Shown here in pieces: positions 1 through 6,893 of a stretch of DNA of 7,859 bases. Each line of letters opens with the position of its first letter. Positions within the stretch are counted from its first letter, which is position 1. Location: NCBI GenBank assembly GCA_964437365.1, contig CAYTGM010000043.1, forward strand, positions 1-7,859, in the 5' to 3' direction. Source of the DNA: CAYTGM01 sp964437365 (GTDB taxonomy: Bacteria; Sumerlaeota; Sumerlaeia; SLMS01). The position numbers were made by a program, and so were the translations under genes. Under the pieces are notes generated by a model that was not told the origin of the DNA, made no database searches, and saw only the letters and a list, made by a program, of their open reading frames with translations.

Positions 1-83
1 GCCTAATCAAATGGGTGCCTCTTACCACTCATCCACAACAATCGGTTATATCTCTACCTGAAAAGAGATCTTCCAGCGAGTGA
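1..83 (+). CDS. 3' end of an unidentified gene (partial)
   Basis: The third forward frame is open from the window edge to a TGA at 81-83. It gives the C-terminal peptide LIKWVPLTTHPQQSVISLPE followed by KRSSSE. The stop overlaps the GTG start of the next ORF in the sequence GTGA, the same arrangement seen at both later gene junctions in this cluster. That match is the main reason to prefer this frame. The peptide is too short to identify and does not resemble the usual C-terminus of MreB, the expected neighbour of mreC. Frame 2 is also open from the edge, to a TGA at 59-61, and cannot be excluded as the true gene end. Confidence 0.4.
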   Translation, partial: LIKWVPLTTHPQQSVISLPEKRSSSE

Positions 84-292
84 ATGAAACTTCGATAGAT
101 GAGTCTGACCACTCTTCCTGGCACCCCGGAATCGAGTTTCGGGATCAGCACTCGGGCCTTTTGATCGAAGCTTCCCTATTTTTCTTTTCCCGAAGCGGTG
201 AACTTAATGAGGTGGTGTCGATCACGATGCCTCGCATTTCCCGTAAGAACATCTTGACGGTGTTCCGCCTCATCCACGGAATGACTCAGTAA
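80..292 (+). CDS. Hypothetical 70-residue protein upstream of mreC
   Basis: This is a small ORF of unknown function with a GTG start at 80 that overlaps the preceding TGA (GTGA), suggesting translational coupling. The Shine-Dalgarno match is weak (AAGAGA about 10 bases upstream). The N-terminal 20 residues are polar and acidic. The rest alternates hydrophobic and charged residues (GLLIEASLFFFSRSGELNEV, then a basic segment PRISRKNILTVFRLI), which looks like a small folded domain and not a signal peptide or a transmembrane helix. In-frame third positions look coding-like. It ends 37 bases before mreC, so it is probably part of the same transcript. I do not recognise the family. Support is the overlap, the codon pattern and the operon position. 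Confidence 0.5.
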   Translation: MNETSIDESDHSSWHPGIEFRDQHSGLLIEASLFFFSRSGELNEVVSITMPRISRKNILTVFRLIHGMTQ

Positions 293-329
293 GCGTGTGA
301 TTGTAGCTTAAATTTTACCCGTTGAGACC

Positions 330-1190
330 ATGCTGATGGCCACGCTGAGGAAAACAAACCAGCGTAAATTACGAATATATAAAGGCATTCTCTGCCTTGC
401 TGTTTGCTTTTTGCTCCTGAGAGTCATCTTCGGAGCCGACAATCAGACCGGCATTTCCTATTATACCACAAAGATCTTTCAGCCTGTGATGCGACTCGGA
501 GCTTCGGTCTCTAACGCAGTCAGCAACGGCATGCTGATGATCGGTGGAGAAAGCGCTCTTCAGCGGGAAAATGAGCAGCTTCGAGAAGAGCTCATGGAAA
601 TGAAGCTTCAGAAATCAAAGAAGCGCTCGGAAGAGGCCCTCGCCTCACTCATGCAGGAGGTTTCGACGAATCTCCCGAGAGAAGCCTTCGATCTGATTCC
701 TGCTCCCTTACTTTCTTATCCTCTGACCGGAGATCGCGAGATTCTCTGGATTGGCGGTGGCGAAGAGGCGGGGTTCGAGCCGGGCATGATTGTTCTCAGT
801 TCGAAAGGCATCGTAGGAGAAATCGTCCGGGTCTTTCCAAACAGCGCCGAGGTAGAACTTGTCACCGACGAGAAGAGCACCTGGGGCGCCGAGACCAACA
901 AGTCTCATGATCTTGGCCTCCTCAAAGGTACCGGCAGCAACGGCTGGGTTGAGTTTCATCTTACGGTAACCGCTCACGAAATGGAAGTGGGTGATCTGAT
1001 TGTTTCATCCGGCATGAGCGGTTCCATCGCCCCCGGAGGAATTCCCTTCGGACAGATTGAAGAGATTTCCGTGAACAAGAAAGGCGAGCCGGTCGCCCGA
1101 CTGAAACTTCTGCAAGACCCTCGAGAGATCCGCACCTTCTTCGTTCTTCCCCACCAGAAAATTTCAGACAAGGGGATGCCGGGATCGTGA
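330..1190 (+). CDS. mreC: Rod shape-determining protein MreC
   Basis: MreC is the bitopic periplasmic scaffold of the elongasome; it links MreB/MreD to PBP2-RodA and stimulates lateral wall synthesis. The 286-residue length is typical. A basic cytoplasmic N-terminus (residues 5-18, rich in K and R) precedes one membrane helix at about 18-34. A coiled coil follows at about 74-110 (GESALQRENEQLREELMEM), then the two-part beta-barrel domain at about 125-275. That domain carries family-typical segments: a GIVGEI loop near 160, VTDEKS near 180, GLLKGTGSNG, and GDLIVSSGMSGSIAPGGIP from Gly221. ATG 330 has only a weak GAG at 324-326. In-frame Met3 (336) is better spaced from that GAG and could be the real start. 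The gene ends in a GTGA overlap with the next gene, consistent with coupled translation. Confidence 0.93.
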   Translation: MLMATLRKTNQRKLRIYKGILCLAVCFLLLRVIFGADNQTGISYYTTKIFQPVMRLGASVSNAVSNGMLMIGGESALQRENEQLREELMEMKLQKSKKRSEEALASLMQEVSTNLPREAFDLIPAPLLSYPLTGDREILWIGGGEEAGFEPGMIVLSSKGIVGEIVRVFPNSAEVELVTDEKSTWGAETNKSHDLGLLKGTGSNGWVEFHLTVTAHEMEVGDLIVSSGMSGSIAPGGIPFGQIEEISVNKKGEPVARLKLLQDPREIRTFFVLPHQKISDKGMPGS

Positions 1191-1705
1191 GCATGGTGAA
1201 GCACCCGATCAGGTCGACGTTGTTCCTGATGGTTCTTGTGATTTTCCTCGGACCGCTTCTTTCCAACCTGTCGATAGACGTCCTGCTCTTGCTGGGAGCA
1301 TTGGCTCTCCCCCACTACCAGTTCTCGCAAAGGATCTTCATGGCGCTTCTGCTGGCGTTACCGGTTGCTCTTTTCTCAGGAGTCGCCGCGTCTGATGTAG
1401 CGCTCTGGTCAGGAGCTTCGATATTTCTCGCCTCGCTGCTGATTCAGGATCAGGACGAAGACGAAAATGAATCCCACGTAATCATTCTCGGAGCGACGTA
1501 TATCGCCTTTGCCTGGTTACTGGGATACTTTCTTCCTGTTTCCTCAAGTACAGGCGTCCCGGTTCTCTCATTCATTGTAACGGTGCTCTGTTTTGCGCTG
1601 CTGACCGCTATACGTTTAGGCGTCGGTATTTTCATGAGCAAGGGATCTTCAGGTAGCCTCATCAACCAACCCTCGAGATCACGCATTGCAGGGATGCTTA
1701 AGTGA
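1187..1705 (+). CDS. mreD: Probable rod shape-determining membrane protein MreD
   Basis: This is a 172-residue, very hydrophobic protein between mreC and rodA, the standard place and size for MreD, the inner-membrane partner of MreC. MreD sequences diverge strongly, so the call rests on length, topology and context more than on motifs. About five or six membrane segments are visible at roughly residues 10-27, 30-42, 50-67, 71-86, 97-116 and 124-142. A strikingly acidic loop, QDQDEDENE (87-95), separates the fourth and fifth, and a basic tail follows the last. The GTG start at 1187 overlaps the mreC stop. ATG at 1193 is an alternative start two codons in. A GGGA-type Shine-Dalgarno lies just upstream. 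The gene ends in a GTGA overlap with rodA. Confidence 0.75.
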   Translation: MSMVKHPIRSTLFLMVLVIFLGPLLSNLSIDVLLLLGALALPHYQFSQRIFMALLLALPVALFSGVAASDVALWSGASIFLASLLIQDQDEDENESHVIILGATYIAFAWLLGYFLPVSSSTGVPVLSFIVTVLCFALLTAIRLGVGIFMSKGSSGSLINQPSRSRIAGMLK

Positions 1706-2847
1706 CGACTCAGACAATCACAAACTGGTTTTCACTCGATGGTCTGGTTGAACGACTCGACATTATCCGTCACCTCGACCTGCCGTTCCTGCTGCTGGTG
1801 CTGTTCATGGGACTCTTCGGGATCTGGATTCTTGAGGGTGCTGTCCTGGGAAATCCCTTTCTGGAACGAGCCGTTGATAGACAATTTCTCTTCTTCTGGA
1901 TCGCTATCGGAGCTCTCCTTGTCGCGACCATGATCGATTATCGCTGGATCAATCGAGGAGCCCTTGCGCTCTATGCCTTTAATCTGCTGGCGCTCGTCGC
2001 CGTTCTTGTTGGCGGAGAGCGCATAAACGGAGCGCGGTCGTGGATATCTCTCGGTCCGGTTAATTGGCAGCCGAGCGAAACCATGAAGGTTGCTGCAGTT
2101 CTTGTTTGTGCACAATGGATGGCCCTACGGCCAGAAGAAATGACTTCCTGGAAAGGCATTTTCGTTCCGGGTCTTATATGCGGTATTCCTGCCGGATTGA
2201 TCCTGATACAACCGGATTTAGGTTCGGCATCCCTCTTCTTTTTTCTCTTCCTGGCGATGATGCTGATGGCCGGCGCATCCCGACCCAAACTTATCTTTGT
2301 TATCATTTCTGCCTGTATAGGCGTCGCCGCAGCCTTTCCCTTTCTAAAGCCTTACCAGAAGGCGCGTTTGACCACGTTCATCAATCCTGAAGCCGACCCC
2401 ACAGGGAGCGGCTATAACGTGATCCAATCGAAAGTTGCCATTGGAAACGGGGGATTCTTTGGTCGAGGCTGGGGTGAAGGAACCCAGGGGAACTTTCGTT
2501 TTCTCCCCGAGCATCACACGGACTTCATCTATGCGAGTCTAGTCGAGCAGTTGGGGTTGATTGGAGGTCTCTTTGTGCTGATGCTATACGGCTTGATCAT
2601 CTGGAGAATGGTCGTTGCCATGAGTGTAGCAAAAGACCGCTTCGGAGGGATTGTGGTAGCGGGCTTGATAGCGGTCATCGCCGGTCATGTGGTGATGAAT
2701 ATCGGCATGACCATGGGCCTGATGCCTGTGACAGGAATTCCGCTGCCGTTCCTGAGTTATGGCGGATCGTTTCTTGTGACAACGTTTGGTCTGTTCGGTA
2801 TTGTGCTGAACGTTGCGTCGAGAAGATATACCTTTGTAAAACTTTAG
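1702..2847 (+). CDS. rodA: Peptidoglycan glycosyltransferase RodA (SEDS family)
   Basis: RodA polymerises lipid II into glycan strands at the cytoplasmic membrane during elongation and works with a class B PBP such as PBP2. At 381 residues it matches the family. The hydrophobic profile fits the usual 10 helices, the first at about residues 27-46. SEDS signatures are intact: GARSWISLG with QPSE, then QPDLGSA, then FLPEHHTDFIYA. In the last, Asp274 aligns with the Asp essential for SEDS polymerase activity, and Glu282 follows in SLVEQLGLIG. The C-terminal PVTGIPLPFLSYGGS loop begins at Pro342. The HTDF and PVTGIPLPFLSYGGS wording is closer to RodA than to FtsW, and the mreCD context agrees. The GTG start at 1702 overlaps the previous stop, with AGGGA about 9 bases upstream. 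A hairpin terminator follows at 2889-2916. Confidence 0.93.
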   Translation: MTTQTITNWFSLDGLVERLDIIRHLDLPFLLLVLFMGLFGIWILEGAVLGNPFLERAVDRQFLFFWIAIGALLVATMIDYRWINRGALALYAFNLLALVAVLVGGERINGARSWISLGPVNWQPSETMKVAAVLVCAQWMALRPEEMTSWKGIFVPGLICGIPAGLILIQPDLGSASLFFFLFLAMMLMAGASRPKLIFVIISACIGVAAAFPFLKPYQKARLTTFINPEADPTGSGYNVIQSKVAIGNGGFFGRGWGEGTQGNFRFLPEHHTDFIYASLVEQLGLIGGLFVLMLYGLIIWRMVVAMSVAKDRFGGIVVAGLIAVIAGHVVMNIGMTMGLMPVTGIPLPFLSYGGSFLVTTFGLFGIVLNVASRRYTFVKL

Positions 2848-2888
2848 TCGTGATCGTTGACAGCGTCAGCGGTTGTCGTGGTCCCTGG

Positions 2889-2916
2889 GAGCGCTGGCCG
2901 GTGGCCGGCTCTTTTT
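2889..2916 (+). terminator. Intrinsic terminator after rodA
   Basis: The stem GCTGGCC (2893-2899), loop GGT and GGCCGGC (2903-2909) form 7 pairs including one T-G wobble. Beyond a C/T mismatch, outer bases 2889-2891 can add G-C, A-T and G-T pairs. CTTTTT follows at 2911-2916. It lies about 45 bases after the rodA stop, and nothing on the + strand follows that needs read-through. It is also one of two copies of the repeat described separately. Confidence 0.8.
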
Positions 2917-3057
2917 AGGTGAGGATGACTGTTTGTATCGATGTTCAAAAGGACGCTTCCAGATTCGCGATCAACTCATCCACAGAAACGCAAACCATGG
3001 AGTTTTTTTCAGTATGAGATCAGCTCCTAACTCTTGATGAGTGAAGAAGACAATTGC

Positions 3058-3084
3058 AAAAACCGAGCCGGTCACCGACCGGCG
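3058..3084 (-). terminator. Intrinsic terminator after the large - strand gene
   Basis: Read on the - strand, stem GCCGGTC, loop GGT and GACCGGC form a perfect 7-bp hairpin, followed by TCGG and then TTTTT (3062 down to 3058). It begins about 45 bases downstream of the stop codon of the 1152-residue gene (3127-3129). The short offset between stem and T-run makes it slightly weaker than the rodA terminator, but position and orientation are right. Confidence 0.72.
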
Positions 3085-3126
3085 CTCCCAGAAAGAGATC
3101 CTCACCCTCCCCTCCACAGGTTCTAA

Positions 3127-6100
3127 TTACTGGCTTCCGCCAAACAGATTCGGCGCTCCGATTGTTCCCTGAAGACTCTTGAGATATGCATCGCTCTTAT
3201 AATACTTCAGGCGTTCTTCAGCTCTTTGAAGTCGATCTGCGACTCCGATTTCCTGAGCCTTTCTGTGATGCATCGGATTCTCGAGAAAGCTCTTCAACTC
3301 TTTCACGCCGCGTTCCATGTGCCGTATATCTTTCTTCTGCTTGCGAGATAGACATTCATGGTACCATTCAGACTGAAGGAGATATTCCCGTGTGAACATT
3401 TCACGGAGCTCAGGCTCGTGGATGCCTTTACCCTCGTAATGACCATGAGCCATCACGTGCAGAAGAACTTTGAGCGGAGGACAGGCCCCTTCAACACTTC
3501 CATCATCGAAATATGTTTTCGCGACCCGTTCCTGAGCTTCGGTGATGTTCTTGATACCATCAATATACGAATCGTAGTCCTGGAGTTCAGGCTTGAGAAT
3601 TTCTTCGTTAAAGACGCTGGCAGGGCTGTCAAAGACACGACCGAAGAACTGTATCAGGAAGGTCTTGGTGATACGATAACCCAGACGACTTGCGAGGATC
3701 TTTTCTCCGTTGTGGTCAAAGTCATTCAGTTTCTCAAGACATCCTTCATTAATTAAGAAGCGTGGGTCCTGCTCGGACTCGGAAAGACGACTCCACAGTT
3801 CGGGTATCAGCAGACTGATATCATGATCCATTCGGTACTTCGGACCAACATAGCCCGCAGCCGTGGTGAATCCCTGATAGCCCGTCAATATATATGAGAT
3901 CAGTGATGCATTGAGATCGGCCGTTGGATGGATCGAGTTGAATGGCCCTTTGGTCAGGGCGCCTTCGGAACCTGCGCCTGTGGTAGATGGAGACTTACCG
4001 GTGAGGCTGCAGATAAAGTCCATGAAGAGCTCGGGCAGTTCCTGATAATGAATCGGGTTATAGACAGCGAGGGCGCGAATGCCTTCTTTAGGCTGAGGAG
4101 GGTTGTTACGCCGTCCTGGAAGGACAGCGTTAACCGGGAAGAGGATTTTGTCTTTACAAGGAACTCTCCGGCTGAGCTTTGTTGAGATTTCGGCGAGGTA
4201 GCGTCCGCGAGGGTCAACGAGGTCAGGCCGGATCTGCAGATAACGAGGGTTCTTTGTTGGCTTGCCGTCGACGATACGAGGGTGGGCTGATGTTGTAAAA
4301 TAAGAGCCGTCGGGTTGCTGTGCAGAACGCTTGATCAAGTCTTGCATGGGCTCTGTATATTCGTGAAATTCAATAGCATTCTGGAGAAGTTCTCGGGCCT
4401 TGGAAACGGGCATTGGCTCAAAGTTAGAGACGAAGTTTTCCTCTTGAGCAAGGTCCCATTCTGTTTGTTTATCATACCCTCGATGAATAGCTTCGTCAGG
4501 TCGCTGAAAGAGACGAGCTTCGCAGTTTTGAGAGATTTTGAGGGATGGGTTCTTGTAGGGCAGGTTCAGGGACTTAAGCTGTTCTTTGGGAACGACGATA
4601 GAAGCTGTAATATCGTCTTCCATCTGTACTTTGGCAGCGGGCACGAAGTCCTGACGGAGCTTGAAAGTACGCCAGTTGCCTTCGTTTTCAAGTCCAACAC
4701 GAAGATAGCAGGCAACGAGGGCACGTCCGTCGAGCTTTAACTCATGACCTGGTTCTCCATTGATAATGTCAGCGCTGAAATGCTCGCGCCAGTTCTCACC
4801 CCACTCTTCACGATAGAAGCGTTTAATGATCAGAACAAGGGCGATGATATACGTGGGTATGCTGTGCAGCCATTTGTTGTATTCATCTGTGAACTCTGAA
4901 TCAGAAGCATTGAGAAGGCGAATGACTGATCCCAGCGATCGCTTTGGACTCAGGAGCGGACGTGAAGGCGTATCTTTCGAGATCTTTTCACGGAACCGGT
5001 CACTATAGTTCTTGTTCACAATCTCTTCTACACGATCGAGATCGCTCTCAAGGTCGGCCACAAAGAAAGGTCCATAATGTATCGCGTCTGATAGTGATTT
5101 AGAGATTTCTGACTTGCCGCCCCCAGAAACAGTACAGGGCTTGTGACAGAAAGTTCCTTTAGCCGTGGTTCCAACGAGCCTCCATGAGGGAGCTCCGGGA
5201 TGTTTTTCCATGTCAATCTTGTAACCGCATGGGTGAACGTAAGTCACATCGGGCGAGAGAGGTATAGAGGTAACCTCTTTTTTGGCAAAGCCCCAGGAGA
5301 CTGTCTGCTTACGCAGGTCAATCTCCACATCCTCTGGGACATAATATATATTATTATAGACCTTATCGATACCATACCCCTCGGGCTGAAGGTCAAAGAG
5401 ATCACCATACTCTTTCTTGACTTCTTCGAAAGTCTGGTGGTTCGAGGCAATCTTAGCATCGATGGTAAAGGTATCGCCTAAACTGTAACGGGGGAATGCG
5501 ATGGCTCCGCCTGCATGCTCTTCCTCTACCCCACCGAAAAGGTTCGAGGCAAAACTGATCTGAGTTTTGACTTCTTTCTTACAGTAGCCGAAATAGTTAT
5601 CGGCAATGAGAGTAACAGTGATTCCCTCTTCATTGCGAGCAGTGATCTTGAAAGGGAGACCTTCGTTATAGACATCATCTTCTTTCTCCCAGCACATCCC
5701 TTCTTTGATTTGCCGCTCTGTTGCGTCTTTCTTGTTGGGGAGACCAAGATCCTTTTTCGAAAGCCCTAAAAGATGAGGGGCAAGAATCACGGCTCCGCTG
5801 TTGCCGGTCCAAGTTTCGAAGTCGAGTGCGAAATTATTCTCGGGAAGGAACGGATCCCCGCCGTTTCCGAAGATCGATTCGATAAAGTCGAGGTTGCTGA
5901 CGAGACTACCTGGAGCAAAGAAGCGTACTTCCATGCGTTTTTCTTCGCTGAAACCGGAGATAGCCGGGGCAACGAGCGGCTTGACCAGAAGACTGACAAA
6001 GGTTCCGGCAGGGTTCTTTTCTTCAGAGAGAAACGGGAGCTGGAGAAGATCCTCGGGAGGTTTCCTGGCGATCTTCAGCATATTGGCGAATACGCGCCGC

Positions 6101-6585
6101 GGCACCTGCTTTTTATCGAGAGGGACGGGTAGGCCGTCTTCAACCACATGGAAAACGCCTTTTGTCGTCCTTCGGTCATTAACGGGATTATGAAGCACTC
6201 CCTGTGTAACTCGATAGGACTGAACAATCGAGTTGGCGAAATAGTTCCCTTCCACGGGAAGAGAGAGCTCGCGTGCGAGGCCTTTCTTGTCGAGAACGAA
6301 CGTTTCCTCAGGAAGAAAAGAGGTGCCTGGATCGCGAAATTCCTTCAAATAAGATTCAAGAAAGTTGTGAATTCTTTGATCTACAGGAGGCAGTTTATCC
6401 TGCAGAAGTCGTGTTTTTTCCCGATAATTGCGTAGGAGTCCGTCCGAGAGCTCGAGGAATTCCTGACCATATTTTTTATAATTGGGTAGTCCCAGTGAGG
6501 CTAATTTCAGATTTATGTACCGTATCAGGTATTTTCTCTTTTTATCAAATTGAGGTTTCACAGCTTCATTTACCGGATTGATCAT
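3127..6585 (-). CDS. Putative pyrophosphate-dependent PEP carboxykinase (giant PEPCK)
   Basis: This is a 1152-residue protein with no signal peptide or membrane helix, so it is probably cytosolic. I assign it tentatively to diphosphate-type PEP carboxykinase, which interconverts PEP + CO2 + phosphate and oxaloacetate + PPi at the glycolysis/TCA junction. Members are about 1100-1150 residues, twice the length of ATP- or GTP-PEPCKs, which fits. Likely nucleotide- or PPi-site signatures are HKPCTVSGGGKSEISKS (about 481-497) and TGKSPSTTGAGSEGA (about 862-876). Other motif-like stretches are TWTGNSGAVILAPHLLGL (about 258-275), a run containing NPRYLQIRPDLVDPRGRY (about 779-796) and GYVGPKYRMDHD (about 911-922). 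The last 80 residues are lysine-, arginine- and glutamate-rich and probably helical. ATG at 6585 is preceded by AGGACT at 7-base spacing. The gene is monocistronic by layout, with its own terminator. No frameshift is seen. The function is recalled from family features, not aligned; a conserved protein of unknown function is the alternative. Confidence 0.65.
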   Translation of the reverse strand: MINPVNEAVKPQFDKKRKYLIRYINLKLASLGLPNYKKYGQEFLELSDGLLRNYREKTRLLQDKLPPVDQRIHNFLESYLKEFRDPGTSFLPEETFVLDKKGLARELSLPVEGNYFANSIVQSYRVTQGVLHNPVNDRRTTKGVFHVVEDGLPVPLDKKQVPRRVFANMLKIARKPPEDLLQLPFLSEEKNPAGTFVSLLVKPLVAPAISGFSEEKRMEVRFFAPGSLVSNLDFIESIFGNGGDPFLPENNFALDFETWTGNSGAVILAPHLLGLSKKDLGLPNKKDATERQIKEGMCWEKEDDVYNEGLPFKITARNEEGITVTLIADNYFGYCKKEVKTQISFASNLFGGVEEEHAGGAIAFPRYSLGDTFTIDAKIASNHQTFEEVKKEYGDLFDLQPEGYGIDKVYNNIYYVPEDVEIDLRKQTVSWGFAKKEVTSIPLSPDVTYVHPCGYKIDMEKHPGAPSWRLVGTTAKGTFCHKPCTVSGGGKSEISKSLSDAIHYGPFFVADLESDLDRVEEIVNKNYSDRFREKISKDTPSRPLLSPKRSLGSVIRLLNASDSEFTDEYNKWLHSIPTYIIALVLIIKRFYREEWGENWREHFSADIINGEPGHELKLDGRALVACYLRVGLENEGNWRTFKLRQDFVPAAKVQMEDDITASIVVPKEQLKSLNLPYKNPSLKISQNCEARLFQRPDEAIHRGYDKQTEWDLAQEENFVSNFEPMPVSKARELLQNAIEFHEYTEPMQDLIKRSAQQPDGSYFTTSAHPRIVDGKPTKNPRYLQIRPDLVDPRGRYLAEISTKLSRRVPCKDKILFPVNAVLPGRRNNPPQPKEGIRALAVYNPIHYQELPELFMDFICSLTGKSPSTTGAGSEGALTKGPFNSIHPTADLNASLISYILTGYQGFTTAAGYVGPKYRMDHDISLLIPELWSRLSESEQDPRFLINEGCLEKLNDFDHNGEKILASRLGYRITKTFLIQFFGRVFDSPASVFNEEILKPELQDYDSYIDGIKNITEAQERVAKTYFDDGSVEGACPPLKVLLHVMAHGHYEGKGIHEPELREMFTREYLLQSEWYHECLSRKQKKDIRHMERGVKELKSFLENPMHHRKAQEIGVADRLQRAEERLKYYKSDAYLKSLQGTIGAPNLFGGSQ

Positions 6586-6893
6586 AGTTGAGTCCTGAAC
6601 GAGATAGGATTAATGTTTCATTGGGAAGAAGGTACCCTTTAAAGGTTTGTGGGAAAAGTGGTTTTTGAGTGAAGGGCGAGAATGTGCCAATTTGGACCGT
6701 ACTGATTTGACAAATGGAAATCATCTATGACAGAGTAGGTAAGGATCGAATGATTTACGATAAAGAGCATTCATCATTTGTATAGACGTGAAGTTCTCGG
6801 GAACGTTCAAACTTGTCTTGCCAACTCCCCCGGGATACTCCAAACTCCTATGGTATGAAGCATCTAATTTATTGACTAGGAAATAGTAACTGT
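6586..6893. promoter_or_regulatory. Divergent intergenic region with several short dyads
   Basis: This 308-base AT-richer gap separates two divergently transcribed genes and must hold both promoters unless they are supplied from elsewhere. Perfect short dyads are AATG-TTT-CATT (6612-6622), CCTTTAAAGG (6636-6645), CCAA-T-TTGG (6687-6695) and ATTTG-A-CAAAT (6705-6715). A longer imperfect one, TGAAGTTC-TCGG-GAAC-g-TTCA, lies at 6789-6809. A perfect -35-like TTGACA (6707-6712, + strand) overlaps the fourth dyad, but I find no acceptable -10 at 16-18 bases, so I do not call a promoter. No RNA gene or credible ORF is seen. Confidence 0.4.
6591..6596 (-). promoter_or_regulatory. Ribosome binding site of the large - strand gene
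   Basis: Read on the - strand, AGGACT lies immediately upstream of CAACT and the ATG at 6585-6583, placing AGGA 7 bases from the start. This is the best Shine-Dalgarno in the window and fixes the start codon. Confidence 0.6.

Larger units (their letters stand above)
2885..3091. repeat. Pair of inverted 27-base hairpin repeats (REP-like)
   Basis: Copy 1 is 2885-2911 on the + strand and copy 2 is 3065-3091 on the - strand. Read in the same sense, both begin CTGGGAGCGC, carry a 7-bp stem around a GGT loop, and end CCGGCTC. They match at 24 of 27 positions. All three differences fall in the stem and keep it paired: a T-G wobble becomes C-G, and a C-G pair becomes T-A. A conserved GGGAGCGC head followed by a variable GC-rich hairpin resembles dispersed REP-type elements, but only these two copies are visible, so membership in a genomic family is inference. 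Confidence 0.7.
2848..3126. other. Convergent intergenic region, no convincing gene
   Basis: This 279-base gap lies between the 3' ends of rodA and the - strand gene. It holds the two opposed hairpin terminators and about 140 bases between them that I cannot assign. The middle has a T7 run (3003-3009) without a good stem and a 29-codon ORF (2941-3030) with no Shine-Dalgarno. I see no tRNA, promoter pair or conserved protein. The word GGTGAGGAT occurs at 2918-2926 on the + strand and again on the - strand at 3098-3106. Confidence 0.6.

Noticed and set aside
254..282. Promoter for mreC starting with TTGACG
   Set aside because: No -10 hexamer is found at a workable distance, and mreC is more simply read as part of the upstream transcript.
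2975..2987. DnaA-box-like TCATCCACA, also present near position 30
   Set aside because: Each has one mismatch to TTATCCACA and they are isolated, not clustered with an AT-rich unwinding region or dnaA/dnaN; no origin is supported.
3000..3009. T7 run as a third terminator
   Set aside because: The preceding sequence makes only about a 4-bp stem, too weak to support a call.
2941..3030. 29-codon ORF between the two terminators
   Set aside because: It has no Shine-Dalgarno, no promoter, and sits between opposed terminators; the peptide is basic and unremarkable.
4315..4740. 141-codon + strand ORF within the giant - strand gene
   Set aside because: It is antisense to a continuous 1152-codon frame with family-like motifs; a long shadow is expected from such a gene.
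6707..6735. sigma70-type promoter starting with TTGACA
   Set aside because: The -35 is perfect but no TATAAT-like hexamer occurs at 15-19 bases, so a promoter was not called.
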